Below are positions 51,818 through 60,099 of a stretch of 64,000 nucleotides of DNA, piece by piece (position 1 is the stretch's first letter; each line of letters begins with the position of its first letter). A program made the position numbers and the translations under genes. Location: positions 8,423-72,422 of the forward strand of contig JBIQJY010000011.1 of NCBI GenBank assembly GCA_044507065.1, written 5' to 3'. This stretch comes from SCN-69-37 sp044507065 (GTDB taxonomy: Bacteria > Acidobacteriota > Vicinamibacteria > Vicinamibacterales > SCN-69-37). The notes beneath the pieces were generated by a model. The model ran no database searches and was not told the DNA's origin. It saw only the letters and a list, made by a program, of their open reading frames with translations.

Positions 51818-52216
51818 CTAGAGCCGCGCGGCCATTTCATCCATCGTGATGTGGTGCTGCATCACCATGGCAATCCGTGCGGCGCGCTGCTTGGCCTCGT
51901 AGGCCACCGGGCCTTCGAACAGCTCATCGACGGTTGCGTGGAACAGCTCGACCCACCGGTCGAACTCGACGCGCGTCATCGGTGCGCGGCGCGCCAGGCC
52001 GCGATGGATGGTCATCGGGTCTCCCTTGAAACCCGCCTCCCCGAACAGGATGGCCCCCCAGAACGCGTACATCTTCGGCAGGTGCTCCGCCCAGTCGACC
52101 TGCGCCACGTCATTGAAGATGGGCCCCAGCCGGTCGTCGGCCTGCACGCGGTCGTAGAACGCGTCGACGAGCCGCTCGATGTCGGCGCGCGAAGTCAGGT
52201 CCGCCCGGTCGTTCAT
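51818..52216 (-). CDS. Truncated haemoglobin, group III-like
   Basis: 132 residues. 2-on-2 globin fold with GPIFNDVAQVDWAEHLPKMY, AFWGAILFGEAGFKGDP and proximal histidine His71 in TIHRGLARR; WVELFHATVDELF follows in helix G. The IFNDV..DWxxHL..FW pattern is that of group III trHbs. Such globins detoxify or sense NO and O2. Its ATG overlaps the nsrR-like stop (ATGA), so it is co-expressed with a probable NO sensor. Confidence 0.9.
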   Translation of the reverse strand: MNDRADLTSRADIERLVDAFYDRVQADDRLGPIFNDVAQVDWAEHLPKMYAFWGAILFGEAGFKGDPMTIHRGLARRAPMTRVEFDRWVELFHATVDELFEGPVAYEAKQRAARIAMVMQHHITMDEMAARL

Positions 52217-52656
52217 GCCACTCCTCCGAGTCCATTCACCAGTGCAACCATGCGGCGCCGGGCCACCAGGTCGGCGACGGTCCATTGATCGAGGACACCG
52301 AAAAACGCATCGACCGCCTCGTGCAGCACACCCTTGAGCCCGCAGGCCGGCGTGAGCGGGCACCGGTTGACGTCGCCGGCGAAACACTCGGCAAGCGCCA
52401 GCGTGCCCTCGGTATGGCGCACCACGTCACCGATGCGAATCCGCTCGGGATCCTGCGCCAGGCGGAACCCGCCCCCGCGCCCGCGGGTGGTCTCGAGGTA
52501 GCCGAGCCGCTGCAGCGTGTGAATCACCTTGATGATGTGGTGGCGCGATACGCCGAAGGCCGCGGCGGCCTCGGCCGCCATGCAGCGCTGCTCGCGACGG
52601 ACGGCCGCGTAGATGAGCACACGCAGGCTGTAGTCGGTGAACGTATTAAGTTGCAT
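52213..52656 (-). CDS. nsrR: NsrR-like Rrf2-family [Fe-S] regulator
   Basis: 147 residues. Winged helix (about 1-80: MQLNTFTDYSLRVLIYAA; FGVSRHHIIKVIHTLQRLGY) and cysteines Cys91, Cys99 and Cys105, matching the cluster-binding region of NsrR. NsrR senses NO by nitrosylation of its cluster and derepresses detoxification genes. Coupled to a truncated haemoglobin, consistent with that role. A palindrome overlaps its own start codon. TAAAGT (52667-52672) ends ten bases before the ATG. Confidence 0.85.
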   Translation of the reverse strand: MQLNTFTDYSLRVLIYAAVRREQRCMAAEAAAAFGVSRHHIIKVIHTLQRLGYLETTRGRGGGFRLAQDPERIRIGDVVRHTEGTLALAECFAGDVNRCPLTPACGLKGVLHEAVDAFFGVLDQWTVADLVARRRMVALVNGLGGVA

Positions 52657-52670
52657 GCCGAATGCTACTT
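52648..52670. promoter_or_regulatory. NsrR-type operator between nsrR-trHb and DUF488
   Basis: AAGTTGCAT (52648-52656)-GCCGA-ATGCTACTT (52662-52670); the arms match at 8 of 9 positions and resemble the AAGATGCAT-type NsrR half-site. It covers the nsrR start codon and lies just upstream of the DUF488 -10 (TACAAT, 52671-52676), so one site could control both directions. Confidence 0.7.
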
Positions 52671-52676
52671 TACAAT
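52671..52676 (+). promoter_or_regulatory. -10-like element of the DUF488 gene
   Basis: TACAAT, eight bases before the ATG at 52685; the NsrR-type palindrome occupies the position of the -35/spacer. Confidence 0.55.
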
Positions 52677-52684
52677 GGTCGGTG

Positions 52685-53053
52685 ATGCCTGCCAAGCCGC
52701 GGATCGGGGTCAAGCGCGTCTACGACGCTCCGGCGAGGGGCGATGGCCTTCGCATTCTCGTGGACCGTGTGTGGCCGCGCGGGATGACGCGCGAGGCGGC
52801 CGCCCTCGATGAGTGGATGCCCGACGTGGCGCCCTCGGCGGCGCTGCGGAAGTGGTTCGGTCACGAGCCGTCACGCTGGGCCGGGTTCGAACGGCGCTAC
52901 CGGCGCGAACTGGACGCCCGGCCCGAGGTCGTCGCGGCGCTGGTGGCGCGCATCGGGCGCCGGCGCGCCGTTCTGCTCTTCGGTGCCCGCGACGCGGAGC
53001 GCAACCAGGCGGTTGCGCTTCGCGCCTATCTCCACACGCGTTTCGGCCTGTAG
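52685..53053 (+). CDS. DUF488 (YeaO-like) protein
   Basis: 122 residues. VKRVYDAPARGDGLRILVDR, VWPRGMTREAAALDEWMPDV, APSAALRKWFGHEP and the C-terminal LFGARDAERNQA are the DUF488 signature. Function unknown; family members are often near oxidative-stress or redox genes. It is divergent from the nsrR-haemoglobin pair and shares its operator. Confidence 0.88.
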   Translation: MPAKPRIGVKRVYDAPARGDGLRILVDRVWPRGMTREAAALDEWMPDVAPSAALRKWFGHEPSRWAGFERRYRRELDARPEVVAALVARIGRRRAVLLFGARDAERNQAVALRAYLHTRFGL

Positions 53054-53063
53054 ACGCCGGCGA

Positions 53064-53092
53064 CCGCCGCATGGTGGGCCACCAGGCGGCGG
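53064..53092. terminator. Convergent hairpin between DUF488 and the DsbA-family gene
   Basis: CCGCCGC (53064-53070) pairs with GCGGCGG (53086-53092), an A-G mismatch, then TGGTG (53072-53076) with CACCA (53080-53084) around a GGC loop. No U tract, but its place between two stops suggests a bidirectional termination or stability structure. Confidence 0.5.
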
Positions 53093-53134
53093 CTCGCTCC
53101 CACGGCCGGCGACGAGGGGGCGTGTGCCCGGCCG

Positions 53135-53821
53135 CTAGGCCGTGCACGCGCCGTCGGCGCAGCCGTCGGCCTCGTCGGGCGCGGACGACGCGTCCTCGGC
53201 GGCCACGCGCTCGAGCACCTCGAGCAGCGCGGCCGCCGGCTGGGCGCCCTGGACGAGGTACTTCCCGTTGAACACGAAGGTGGGTACGGCGGTAATCCCC
53301 AGCTTCCGCGCCTGCTCGAACTCGTCAGCGAGTTCGGTTGCGCCCTCGTCCGAGGCGAGATACGCCTCGACGCGGGCGCGATCCATGCCGGTGGCCACGG
53401 CCTCCTCGGTCAACTGAGCGGCGTCGAGGATGTCGCCGCCGCGCGTGAAGTGCAGGCCGAAGAGTCGCTCGGCCAGCGCCCGTTGCGTGTCCGCGCCGTA
53501 CTCCACCTGCGCCAGGCGCAGCAGCCGGTGTGCGGTCCGCGTGTTGCCGGACAGCGCGGCATCCCAGTCCATCGTGATGCCTTCGGCCGCCGCCGCGCTG
53601 CTCACGTGTCGCAGCATCGCTGCCGCGCGCGGGCCGTAGCGCTTCTCGAGGTACGGCCGGAGCGGAGCGGCCTCGTCGCCTGCGCCGGGATCGAGTTGAT
53701 ACGGGCGGAACGTCACCTCGACCCGTTCAGCGCCAGCGAACTGCTGCAACGCGGCGTCGAGCCGACGCTCACCGATGTAGCACCAGGGGCACACGACGTC
53801 CGAATACACGTCAATCTTCAT
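53135..53821 (-). CDS. FrnE-like DsbA-family oxidoreductase
   Basis: 228 residues without a signal peptide, so cytoplasmic. Thioredoxin fold with active-site CPWC (Cys11, Cys14) in VYSDVVCPWCYIGERRL and an inserted helical domain; cis-proline in LGITAVPTFVFNGKYLV. C-terminal CADGAC adds two cysteines as in FrnE. FrnE-type proteins are disulfide isomerase-like and linked to oxidative or polyketide-related redox chemistry. ATG at 53821 follows AGGAG. Four bases upstream of the NmrA-like gene's end. Confidence 0.9.
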   Translation of the reverse strand: MKIDVYSDVVCPWCYIGERRLDAALQQFAGAERVEVTFRPYQLDPGAGDEAAPLRPYLEKRYGPRAAAMLRHVSSAAAAEGITMDWDAALSGNTRTAHRLLRLAQVEYGADTQRALAERLFGLHFTRGGDILDAAQLTEEAVATGMDRARVEAYLASDEGATELADEFEQARKLGITAVPTFVFNGKYLVQGAQPAAALLEVLERVAAEDASSAPDEADGCADGACTA

Positions 53822-53824
53822 CTC

Positions 53825-54709
53825 CTAACGTCCTTCCTTCGGGCGCCCGACCGACAGCGCCGCGAGCGCCTCGGCTACCGCCGCCGGGACCGTCGTGGTC
53901 GGGCGTCCAATCAGCCGCCGCAGGTCGCCCGACGAGTCGTCGAGCGCGCCGCCCGACGCGTGCACGTCAGCGTCCACGAGGATGTCGGCATACGCGTCCG
54001 GCAGCCCGGCGCCAACGAGCACCTCGCGGTACTGCGCGGGCGACAGGTTCGTGTAGCTGACGGGCCGGCCCGCCTGCTTCGAGATCTCGGCGGCAAGCTC
54101 GGCCAGGGTGAACGGCTGGTCGCCAGCCAGTTCGTAGGCCTTTCCGTCATGGCCCGGTGTGGTCAGCACCGCCACCGCCGCGGCGGCGTAATCGGCGCGC
54201 GTGGCCGACGCAAACCGTCCGTCGCCGGCAGCCGCGGCAATCGTGCCGTGCTGCAGGATGATCGGCAGCTGGTCGGTGTGATTCTCGATGTACCAGCCGT
54301 TGCGCAGGAAGACGAACGGCTTGCCTGTCGCGGCAATCAACGCTTCGGTCTGCCTGTGCTCTCCGGCCAACGCGATTGGTGTGGTCGGCGCGCGCAGGAT
54401 GCTCGTGTAGGCGATGTGACCAACGCCGGCCTTGACCGCGGCGTCGACGACGGCGCGATGATGCGCCAGGCGCCGCCCGACTCCACTCGACGAAATCAAC
54501 AGCAGCCTGTCGGCTCCGACGAACGCCTCGACCAGTGCAGCCGTGTCGTTGTAGTCGGCGCGGCGCACGTCGACGCCGGCGGCCGCAAGGTCGGTGGCCT
54601 TGCCCGGATCGCGCACGGCAACCCGCAGGTCCTTCGCCGGAACCCGCTCCAGCAACCCCTTCACGACATGACGGCCGAGTTTCCCTGTAGCACCGGTGAC
54701 GACGAACAT
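53825..54709 (-). CDS. NmrA-like NAD(P)H-binding oxidoreductase (QorB-like)
   Basis: 294 residues. Atypical SDR: MFVVTGATGKLGRHVVKGLL, RRADYNDTAALVEAFVGADR, AYTSILRAPTTPIALAGEHR, FLRNGWYIENH. This pattern matches E. coli QorB (YtfG), an NAD(P)H:quinone oxidoreductase. ATG at 54709 follows GGGAGGAG. It is divergent from an HxlR-family gene, as qorB is from its redox-sensing regulator in several genomes. Confidence 0.87.
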   Translation of the reverse strand: MFVVTGATGKLGRHVVKGLLERVPAKDLRVAVRDPGKATDLAAAGVDVRRADYNDTAALVEAFVGADRLLLISSSGVGRRLAHHRAVVDAAVKAGVGHIAYTSILRAPTTPIALAGEHRQTEALIAATGKPFVFLRNGWYIENHTDQLPIILQHGTIAAAAGDGRFASATRADYAAAAVAVLTTPGHDGKAYELAGDQPFTLAELAAEISKQAGRPVSYTNLSPAQYREVLVGAGLPDAYADILVDADVHASGGALDDSSGDLRRLIGRPTTTVPAAVAEALAALSVGRPKEGR

Positions 54710-54772
54710 TGCGTGAACTCCTCCCGTGATTGTGCGGACGTGTCCGCGGTCTTTTTCGATCGTAACCGACAA

Positions 54773-54789
54773 ACTTACTGGTGGTAAGT
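54773..54789. promoter_or_regulatory. Operator-like inverted repeat before the HxlR gene
   Basis: Perfect ACTTAC (54773-54778)-TGGTG-GTAAGT (54784-54789) in the 106-base divergent interval. TTAC/GTAA halves recur in HxlR-type operators. It lies 26 bases before the HxlR ATG and 63 before the NmrA-like start. Confidence 0.6.
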
Positions 54790-54815
54790 GCCTACCCCGA
54801 GGTAAGCTATGAGGC

Positions 54816-55304
54816 ATGGCGGTGAAGCCGAAGACCGGCAAGACCGGTGCACCGCGTCGTCTCGTGGCCGCACACGCCCGACATGACGCCGCGCGGCGCG
54901 GCGACCTGTACGCACCCGCGTGCCCGTCCAGAACCGTGCTCGACCACGTCACCAGCCGCTGGGGCGTGCTGATCCTTGTGGCGCTGCTCGATGGCACGCG
55001 GCGATTCAGCGAGTTGGGGCGTCAGGTGGCCGGTGTGAGTGAGAAGATGCTGGCGCAGACGCTGCAGGCCCTCGAGGCCGACGGGCTCGTGCGCCGCGAG
55101 GCGTATGCCGTGATTCCACCCAGGGTCGAGTATTCGCTGAGCGACATGGGCCGAGAGGCCGCCGCGCACGTCGAGGCCCTCGGCAACTGGATCGAGGAAA
55201 ACGTCGGCCGCGTCCTCGAGGCGCGACGCCGGCACGCCGCGCGGACCGACACGACGGCCTCACCCGCTACGGCCGGACGCGCCACCCCACGCCCGCGCGC
55301 GTGA
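54816..55304 (+). CDS. HxlR-family winged-helix regulator
   Basis: 162 residues, with a basic N-terminal tail. The HxlR core is clear: VLDHVTSRWGVLILVALLDG, RRFSELGRQVAGVSEKMLAQ, LEADGLVRREAY and YSLSDMGREAAAHVEAL. Cys36 in PACPSRTV is at the position of the redox/quinone-sensing cysteine of YodB, HypR and QorR. So it probably senses electrophiles or quinones and controls the divergent oxidoreductase. TAAGCT (54803-54808) ends seven bases before the ATG, a possible leaderless promoter. Confidence 0.87.
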   Translation: MAVKPKTGKTGAPRRLVAAHARHDAARRGDLYAPACPSRTVLDHVTSRWGVLILVALLDGTRRFSELGRQVAGVSEKMLAQTLQALEADGLVRREAYAVIPPRVEYSLSDMGREAAAHVEALGNWIEENVGRVLEARRRHAARTDTTASPATAGRATPRPRA

Positions 55305-55369
55305 GGGAGGATCCAGTGCGCCGCGAATAATCCGCTCGGATTCGGGCGCCCGGGGCACAATACGGCGCT

Positions 55370-58126
55370 ATGCACCCGATTGCCCCGCCCCTGGCGGTCC
55401 TCCTTTTGTCGGCCGCGTTCGGTGCCCCGGCTGCCGGGCAGACGCCCGCGTCTCCGGCCGTCGACGCACTGGCCATCGCGCACCAGACGTTCGTCCTCGA
55501 CAACGGCCTCCGGCTCGTCGTCCACTCGGACCATTCCGTGCCGGTCGTGGCCGTCAACGTCTGGTATCACGTGGGGTCGCGCAACGAGCGTCCGGGCCGC
55601 ACCGGCTTCGCACACCTCTTCGAGCATTTCTTCTTCAACGGCAGCGAGAACCATCCCCACGGGTTCCGCGAGGCGATGGACGACCTCGGCGCCACCAACC
55701 GCAACGGCACGACGAGTGTCGACCGGACGAACTTCTTCGAGACCGTGCCCGTGTCGGCCCTCGAACGAACCCTCTACCTCGAGGCCGACCGCATGGGCTT
55801 TCTCGCCGGCCACGTCTCGGACGCCATGCTCGAACGTGAACGCGGCGTCGTGCAGAACGAGAAGCGCCAGGGCGAGAACCAGCCCTACGGCCGCGTGTTC
55901 TCCCACGTCGTCGAGGCGATGTATCCCGCCTCGCATCCCTACAGCTGGCCGACGATTGGCGCCATGGAAGACCTGGCGGCGGCCACGCTCGACGACGTCC
56001 GCGAGTGGTATCGCACCTACTACGGGCCCAACAATGCCGTGATCGCGCTGGCCGGCGACATCACGGCGGAGCGCGCGATCGAGCTCGTCACGCGGTACTT
56101 CGATGGCATCCCGCCGGGCCCGCCCCTGCGGCGGCTCGACACGTGGATCCCGCGGCTCGAGCGCAACATCCGCGACGAAATGGCCGATCGCGTCCCGCAG
56201 GCGCGCATCTATCGCGTCTACCACGCGCCGGCGTGGAACGACGAGGCCCTGCAGGATCTGGCGCTGACGACCGCGGTGCTGAGCGGAACGCGCAGTACGC
56301 GTCTCGAGCGCCGGTTGATCCACGAACTGGACATCGCCACATCGGTCTCCGCCGAACTCTGGGCCAAGCAGCTCGGCAGCAACGTCATCATCACCGTCAC
56401 GGTGAAGGCCGGCGTGGACGTCGGCCTTGTGGAGCGCGCGCTCGACGACGTGATCGACGAGTGGCTCGCATCCGGCCCCACGGCCGAGGAACTCGAACGC
56501 GCCCGCAACCGGACACTTGCCGGAGTGGCCCGCGGCCTCGAACGGCTTGGCGGATTCGGTGGACGGGCCGACATCCTGGCCGAGAGCCTGACGTTTGGTG
56601 GCGATCCCGACACCCACCTGCACCAGCTGCGCCGCTTCGCGGGCGTGCCGGCCGACGACATGCTCGCCACCGCGCGCGCCTGGATTGGCGCGCCGCACTA
56701 CACGATGGTCGTCACCCCGCATCCGCCTGTCGCGGCCGGCCACACGGCCGTCGACCGATCGGTGCTTCCCGCACTCGGCCCGGCGCCCGAGGTGCCGTTC
56801 CCGGAGATGCAGCGCGCCACCTTGTCGAACGGCCTGAAGGTCGTGCTGCTCGAGCGGCACGCCGTGCCGCTCGTCAACGCCGCGCTCGTGGTCGACGCCG
56901 GATCCGGAACCGACGCGGGTGGCCGCCCGGGCCTCGCGTCGCTGGCCCTGAGCCTGCTGCCCGACGGCACCACGACGCGCGATTCGTTCTCGATTGCCGA
57001 CGAACTCGACGCCCTGGGTGCGCAGATTTCGACGTCGACGTCTCCCGATCTTTCGATCGTGCGACTGGCAGCGGTGCCGATGCATCTGACGCGCTCGCTC
57101 GACCTCTATGCGGATGTCATTCTCAATCCGGTGTTCCCGGACGAGCAGCTCACGCAGGCGCGCGGTCGGCGCCTGGCTGCCATCGCGCAGGAAAAGGCCA
57201 CGCCCACGGCACTGGCGCAGCGCATCACGTCGCGACTGCTGTACGGTGATGCGCACGCGTACGGGACGCCCGGGAGCGGTACGGGCACCGAAGCCGCGGT
57301 TTCCTCACTCACGCGTGAGGACCTTGCCGCCTGGCATCGCACCTGGTTCCACCCAGGCAACAGCACGCTCGTCGTCACCGGCGACATCACGATGGCGAGT
57401 CTGCTGCCTGAACTCGAGCGGGCGTTCGGTGACTGGCCGGACGCCGAGGCGCCGGCGAAGCGCCTCGGCGACGTGCGCGCGGCCGACCGTGGCCGGGTGT
57501 ACGTCATCGATCGCCCCGATGCCCCGCAGTCGGTCATCGTGGCGGCGCACGTCTCCCACCCCGGCGGCCAGCCAGACGACCTTGCACTCGAGGCGCTGAT
57601 GCGTAATTTCGGCGGCATCTCGACGTCGCGACTCAACCGGAACCTCCGGCTCGAGAAGCACTGGAGCTACGGCACGTCTGGCGGCGCCACCGGCGTTCGC
57701 GGCCCCCGCACCTTCATCGTCATTGCGCCCGTACAGAGCGACAGGACGAGGGACGCCATGATCGAAGTCGCGCGTGAGATCCGCGGCGTGGCCGGCGATC
57801 GCCCCGTGGCCGGGGAGGAACTGGCGAGCGTGCTGCGCAGCGAGACCATGCGGTTGCCCGGACGGTTCGAGACGCTGGCCTCGCTCGAAAGCGCCGCCAT
57901 CAGCATCATCAACTACGGCTATCCCGATGACTACTACGCGTCGTTCGGCGCGCGCATCGCGGCGCTGGATGAATCCACGCTGACGGCCGCGGGGCAGCGG
58001 TTCGTGCGGCCGGACGATCTGGTGTGGGTGGTGGTGGGCGATCTGCGCCAGATCGAAGCCGAGATCACGCAACTCGGCTTCGGCGAGGTCGTCCGCATCG
58101 ATGCGGACGGGAACGTCCTGCGGTAG
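55370..58126 (+). CDS. Double-length secreted M16 metallopeptidase
   Basis: 918 residues, two fused M16 units. Signal peptide (about 1-25); zinc motif HLFEH (His82, Glu85, His86) in the first unit with third ligand in ERERGVVQNEKR; the second unit starts near residue 475 (LSNGLKVVLLERHAVPLVNA) and has no HxxEH. The arrangement joins active and inactive domains in one chain, contrasting with the split pair at the left end of the window. CACAAT (55356-55361) ends eight bases before the ATG. Confidence 0.92.
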   Translation: MHPIAPPLAVLLLSAAFGAPAAGQTPASPAVDALAIAHQTFVLDNGLRLVVHSDHSVPVVAVNVWYHVGSRNERPGRTGFAHLFEHFFFNGSENHPHGFREAMDDLGATNRNGTTSVDRTNFFETVPVSALERTLYLEADRMGFLAGHVSDAMLERERGVVQNEKRQGENQPYGRVFSHVVEAMYPASHPYSWPTIGAMEDLAAATLDDVREWYRTYYGPNNAVIALAGDITAERAIELVTRYFDGIPPGPPLRRLDTWIPRLERNIRDEMADRVPQARIYRVYHAPAWNDEALQDLALTTAVLSGTRSTRLERRLIHELDIATSVSAELWAKQLGSNVIITVTVKAGVDVGLVERALDDVIDEWLASGPTAEELERARNRTLAGVARGLERLGGFGGRADILAESLTFGGDPDTHLHQLRRFAGVPADDMLATARAWIGAPHYTMVVTPHPPVAAGHTAVDRSVLPALGPAPEVPFPEMQRATLSNGLKVVLLERHAVPLVNAALVVDAGSGTDAGGRPGLASLALSLLPDGTTTRDSFSIADELDALGAQISTSTSPDLSIVRLAAVPMHLTRSLDLYADVILNPVFPDEQLTQARGRRLAAIAQEKATPTALAQRITSRLLYGDAHAYGTPGSGTGTEAAVSSLTREDLAAWHRTWFHPGNSTLVVTGDITMASLLPELERAFGDWPDAEAPAKRLGDVRAADRGRVYVIDRPDAPQSVIVAAHVSHPGGQPDDLALEALMRNFGGISTSRLNRNLRLEKHWSYGTSGGATGVRGPRTFIVIAPVQSDRTRDAMIEVAREIRGVAGDRPVAGEELASVLRSETMRLPGRFETLASLESAAISIINYGYPDDYYASFGARIAALDESTLTAAGQRFVRPDDLVWVVVGDLRQIEAEITQLGFGEVVRIDADGNVLR

Positions 58127-58509
58127 AGGTGATTGCCGCCGATCTGCTCGGTCGGACGCACCAGCAGGTAGACGTGCGGCGGCCCCAGGACTGGCACCAA
58201 CCAGTGCCCGCTGCCCGGACGACGACGGCCGCGACCGCACTGCCCTTCCCGGGGTTCAGCGCAGAACTTGACAGCCTGCCGTCGCCGCGGCACCATCTCC
58301 CGCACGATGGGCACCGCGCGATTCGACGTCAACATTCGACCCGACGGGTCGACGATGCGCGAATGGTGGTGGCGCTGCTCCTAGCGCCCGACGCCACCCA
58401 TATCGATCCACAGTCAACACAAGAAGGAGAGGCGGCCGGGCAGGTTGCCTCTCGATCCGTCTGACGTCACGTGGCGATCGCGGAGGCCCCGCCGGGCTGG
58501 AACGACGCC
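58127..58509. other. 383-base interval without a recognised gene
   Basis: Open frames here on both strands show no conserved motif or codon bias beyond chance. The one clear structure is a perfect palindrome TCGACCCG-A-CGGGTCGA (58336-58352). The last part must contain the promoter of the downstream methyltransferase; AAGGAGAGG at 58423-58431 resembles a ribosome site without a matching start. Confidence 0.5.
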
Positions 58510-59328
58510 ATGACACGATCAGATGAACCCGACGCGCCCGCGCGCGGTCACTACACGTTCGGCGACAACGCGGTGGCCGCTGCGCGCCTGCAGCGGCTGG
58601 CGGACCTGTTCCACCCATCGCTGGAGTCGTTTGTCACCGACCACCTGCAACGAGATGTTCAGCATCTGCTGGACGTCGGGTGCGGCCCGGGTCATACGAC
58701 CCGCAGCCTGGCTGCGCTCTTCCCGGATGCGCGGATCACCGGAATCGATCACTCGGCATCGTTCATCGCAGCGGCCGAACGCGCACCTGCGCCGAACGTC
58801 ACGTTCCGCGTGGGCGACGTGACGCGCTCGCGTGACGCCGTTGCGCCGGGCGTTGCACCGGCCGACGCGTTGTACGCGCGCTTCCTGCTGACCCACCTTC
58901 CAGAGCCCGGCGCGGCGTTGGCCGCCTGGGCCACCTATCTGGCGCCTGGCGCGCTGTGCCTGCTGCAGGAAACCGCGGCAATGACCGCGAATCACCCGGC
59001 GCTCGCGCGCTACTACGAACTCGTCACCGACCTGCAACGACGCCACGGCCAACGGCTCGACATCGGGCGCGGGCTGGCACACCTGCCCGCGGCTGACCAG
59101 TACATGGTGCGGCATGGCGGCGAACGACACTTCGATCTGCCGGGGTCACGGATGGCACAACTGCATGTGCTCAACCTCACGACGTGGCGCCACGATCCAC
59201 TGGCGGCATCGTTCGACCGGCGGGAACTCGACTGGCTCCAGGACGAACTGGGCGCCATCGCCGCCGACCCCGGCGCGGCCGTCGTCGTGGACTACGCGAT
59301 GGGCGAACTCGTCCTCGAGCGCAGGTAG
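58510..59328 (+). CDS. SAM-dependent methyltransferase, class I
   Basis: 272 residues from ATG at 58510 (GTG at 58471 possible). Rossmann methyltransferase with HLLDVGCGPGHTTRSLAALF near residue 50, ITGIDHSASFIAAAE, then RFLLTHLPEPGAALAAWATY. About 100 C-terminal residues form a domain of unknown role. No substrate can be assigned; isolated gene. Confidence 0.82.
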   Translation: MTRSDEPDAPARGHYTFGDNAVAAARLQRLADLFHPSLESFVTDHLQRDVQHLLDVGCGPGHTTRSLAALFPDARITGIDHSASFIAAAERAPAPNVTFRVGDVTRSRDAVAPGVAPADALYARFLLTHLPEPGAALAAWATYLAPGALCLLQETAAMTANHPALARYYELVTDLQRRHGQRLDIGRGLAHLPAADQYMVRHGGERHFDLPGSRMAQLHVLNLTTWRHDPLAASFDRRELDWLQDELGAIAADPGAAVVVDYAMGELVLERR

Positions 59329-59350
59329 CGGGGCCGCAGGCACACGAGGC

Positions 59351-59396
59351 TTGACAGGATACTACGCGCCGCGTAATACTCTGCCCATCGTAATAC
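59351..59396 (+). promoter_or_regulatory. Promoter and operators of the PadR-family gene
   Basis: -35 TTGACA (59351-59356), 17 bases, -10 TAATAC (59374-59379): the strongest sigma-70 promoter in the window. An inverted repeat ACTACGCG-C-CGCGTAAT (59361-59377; 7 of 8 matched) fills the spacer, and CGTAATAC occurs at 59372-59379 and again at 59389-59396. It fits PadR autorepression. Confidence 0.75.
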
Positions 59397-59408
59397 GTGG
59401 AGCGGAAC

Positions 59409-59741
59409 ATGAAGCGGCGTGACCAGACCATCGACCTCGAGGACTTCGGGCGGTTCGCCGAACCCGCCCTGCTGATCCTCATCAGCCTGGCCGAGGCGCC
59501 AAGGCACGGCTACGCGATCACCGAGGACATTGCGTCGTTTGCCGACGTCCGTTTCGGTCCGGGGACGCTCTATGCCGCCATCGCGCGGCTCGAAGCGCGA
59601 GGACTCGTCAAGGCCCTGGCCGCCGAGGATCGCCGCAATCCGTATGAGCTTACGGCCCTGGGCGAAAAGGCGCTGCGCACCAGACTCGCGAGCATCCAGG
59701 CTGTCGCTCGCGTGGGCCAGAGGCGGCTGGCCGACACGTGA
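59409..59741 (+). CDS. PadR-family transcriptional regulator
   Basis: 110 residues from ATG at 59409, with GGAG seven bases upstream (GTG at 59397 in frame). Winged helix with LILISLAEAPRHGYAITEDI, FGPGTLYAAIARLEARGLVK and AEDRRNPYELTALGEKALR; short C-terminal helix for dimerisation. It overlaps the next gene as GTGA, a typical PadR-plus-membrane-protein pair. Its promoter holds likely operator repeats. Confidence 0.9.
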   Translation: MKRRDQTIDLEDFGRFAEPALLILISLAEAPRHGYAITEDIASFADVRFGPGTLYAAIARLEARGLVKALAAEDRRNPYELTALGEKALRTRLASIQAVARVGQRRLADT

Positions 59742-60099
59742 CGTGGCTGCTCAAGCTGTATCCGCCGCGGTGGCGCCAGCGGTATGGCAGGGAGTTCCAC
59801 GACCTGATTGCGCCGCAGCGGTTCTCGGTGGTCACGGTCCTCGACATCATCGGCGGCGCGATCGACGCGTGGACCCGCCCGCAGTCACATCTCGCGGCAC
59901 AGACTGCCGCTCATCCCGAAGGAGGCACGACCATGCTGGCAAGAATGATGCGGTTGCGATGCGCAGGCCACGGCGAAAAGCCGACAATCGTCGATTCGCT
60001 GAAGGGCGCGGGAGTCATTCTGGGAGGCACACTGCTCACGGTGCTCGCCGCAACGTGGATGCGTCGGCGCGGGATGGACTCGATCTACACCGACACGCT
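59738..60099 (+). CDS. Membrane protein downstream of PadR, truncated by gap
   Basis: GTG at 59738 overlaps the PadR stop. MTWLLKLYPPRWRQRYGREF and VLDIIGGAIDAWTRPQSH is a motif common to unassigned PadR-linked proteins; a hydrophobic helix follows at about 89-107 (GAGVILGGTLLTVLAATW) before the N run. 120 codons seen, C-terminus missing. Function unknown; probably the PadR target. Confidence 0.7.
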
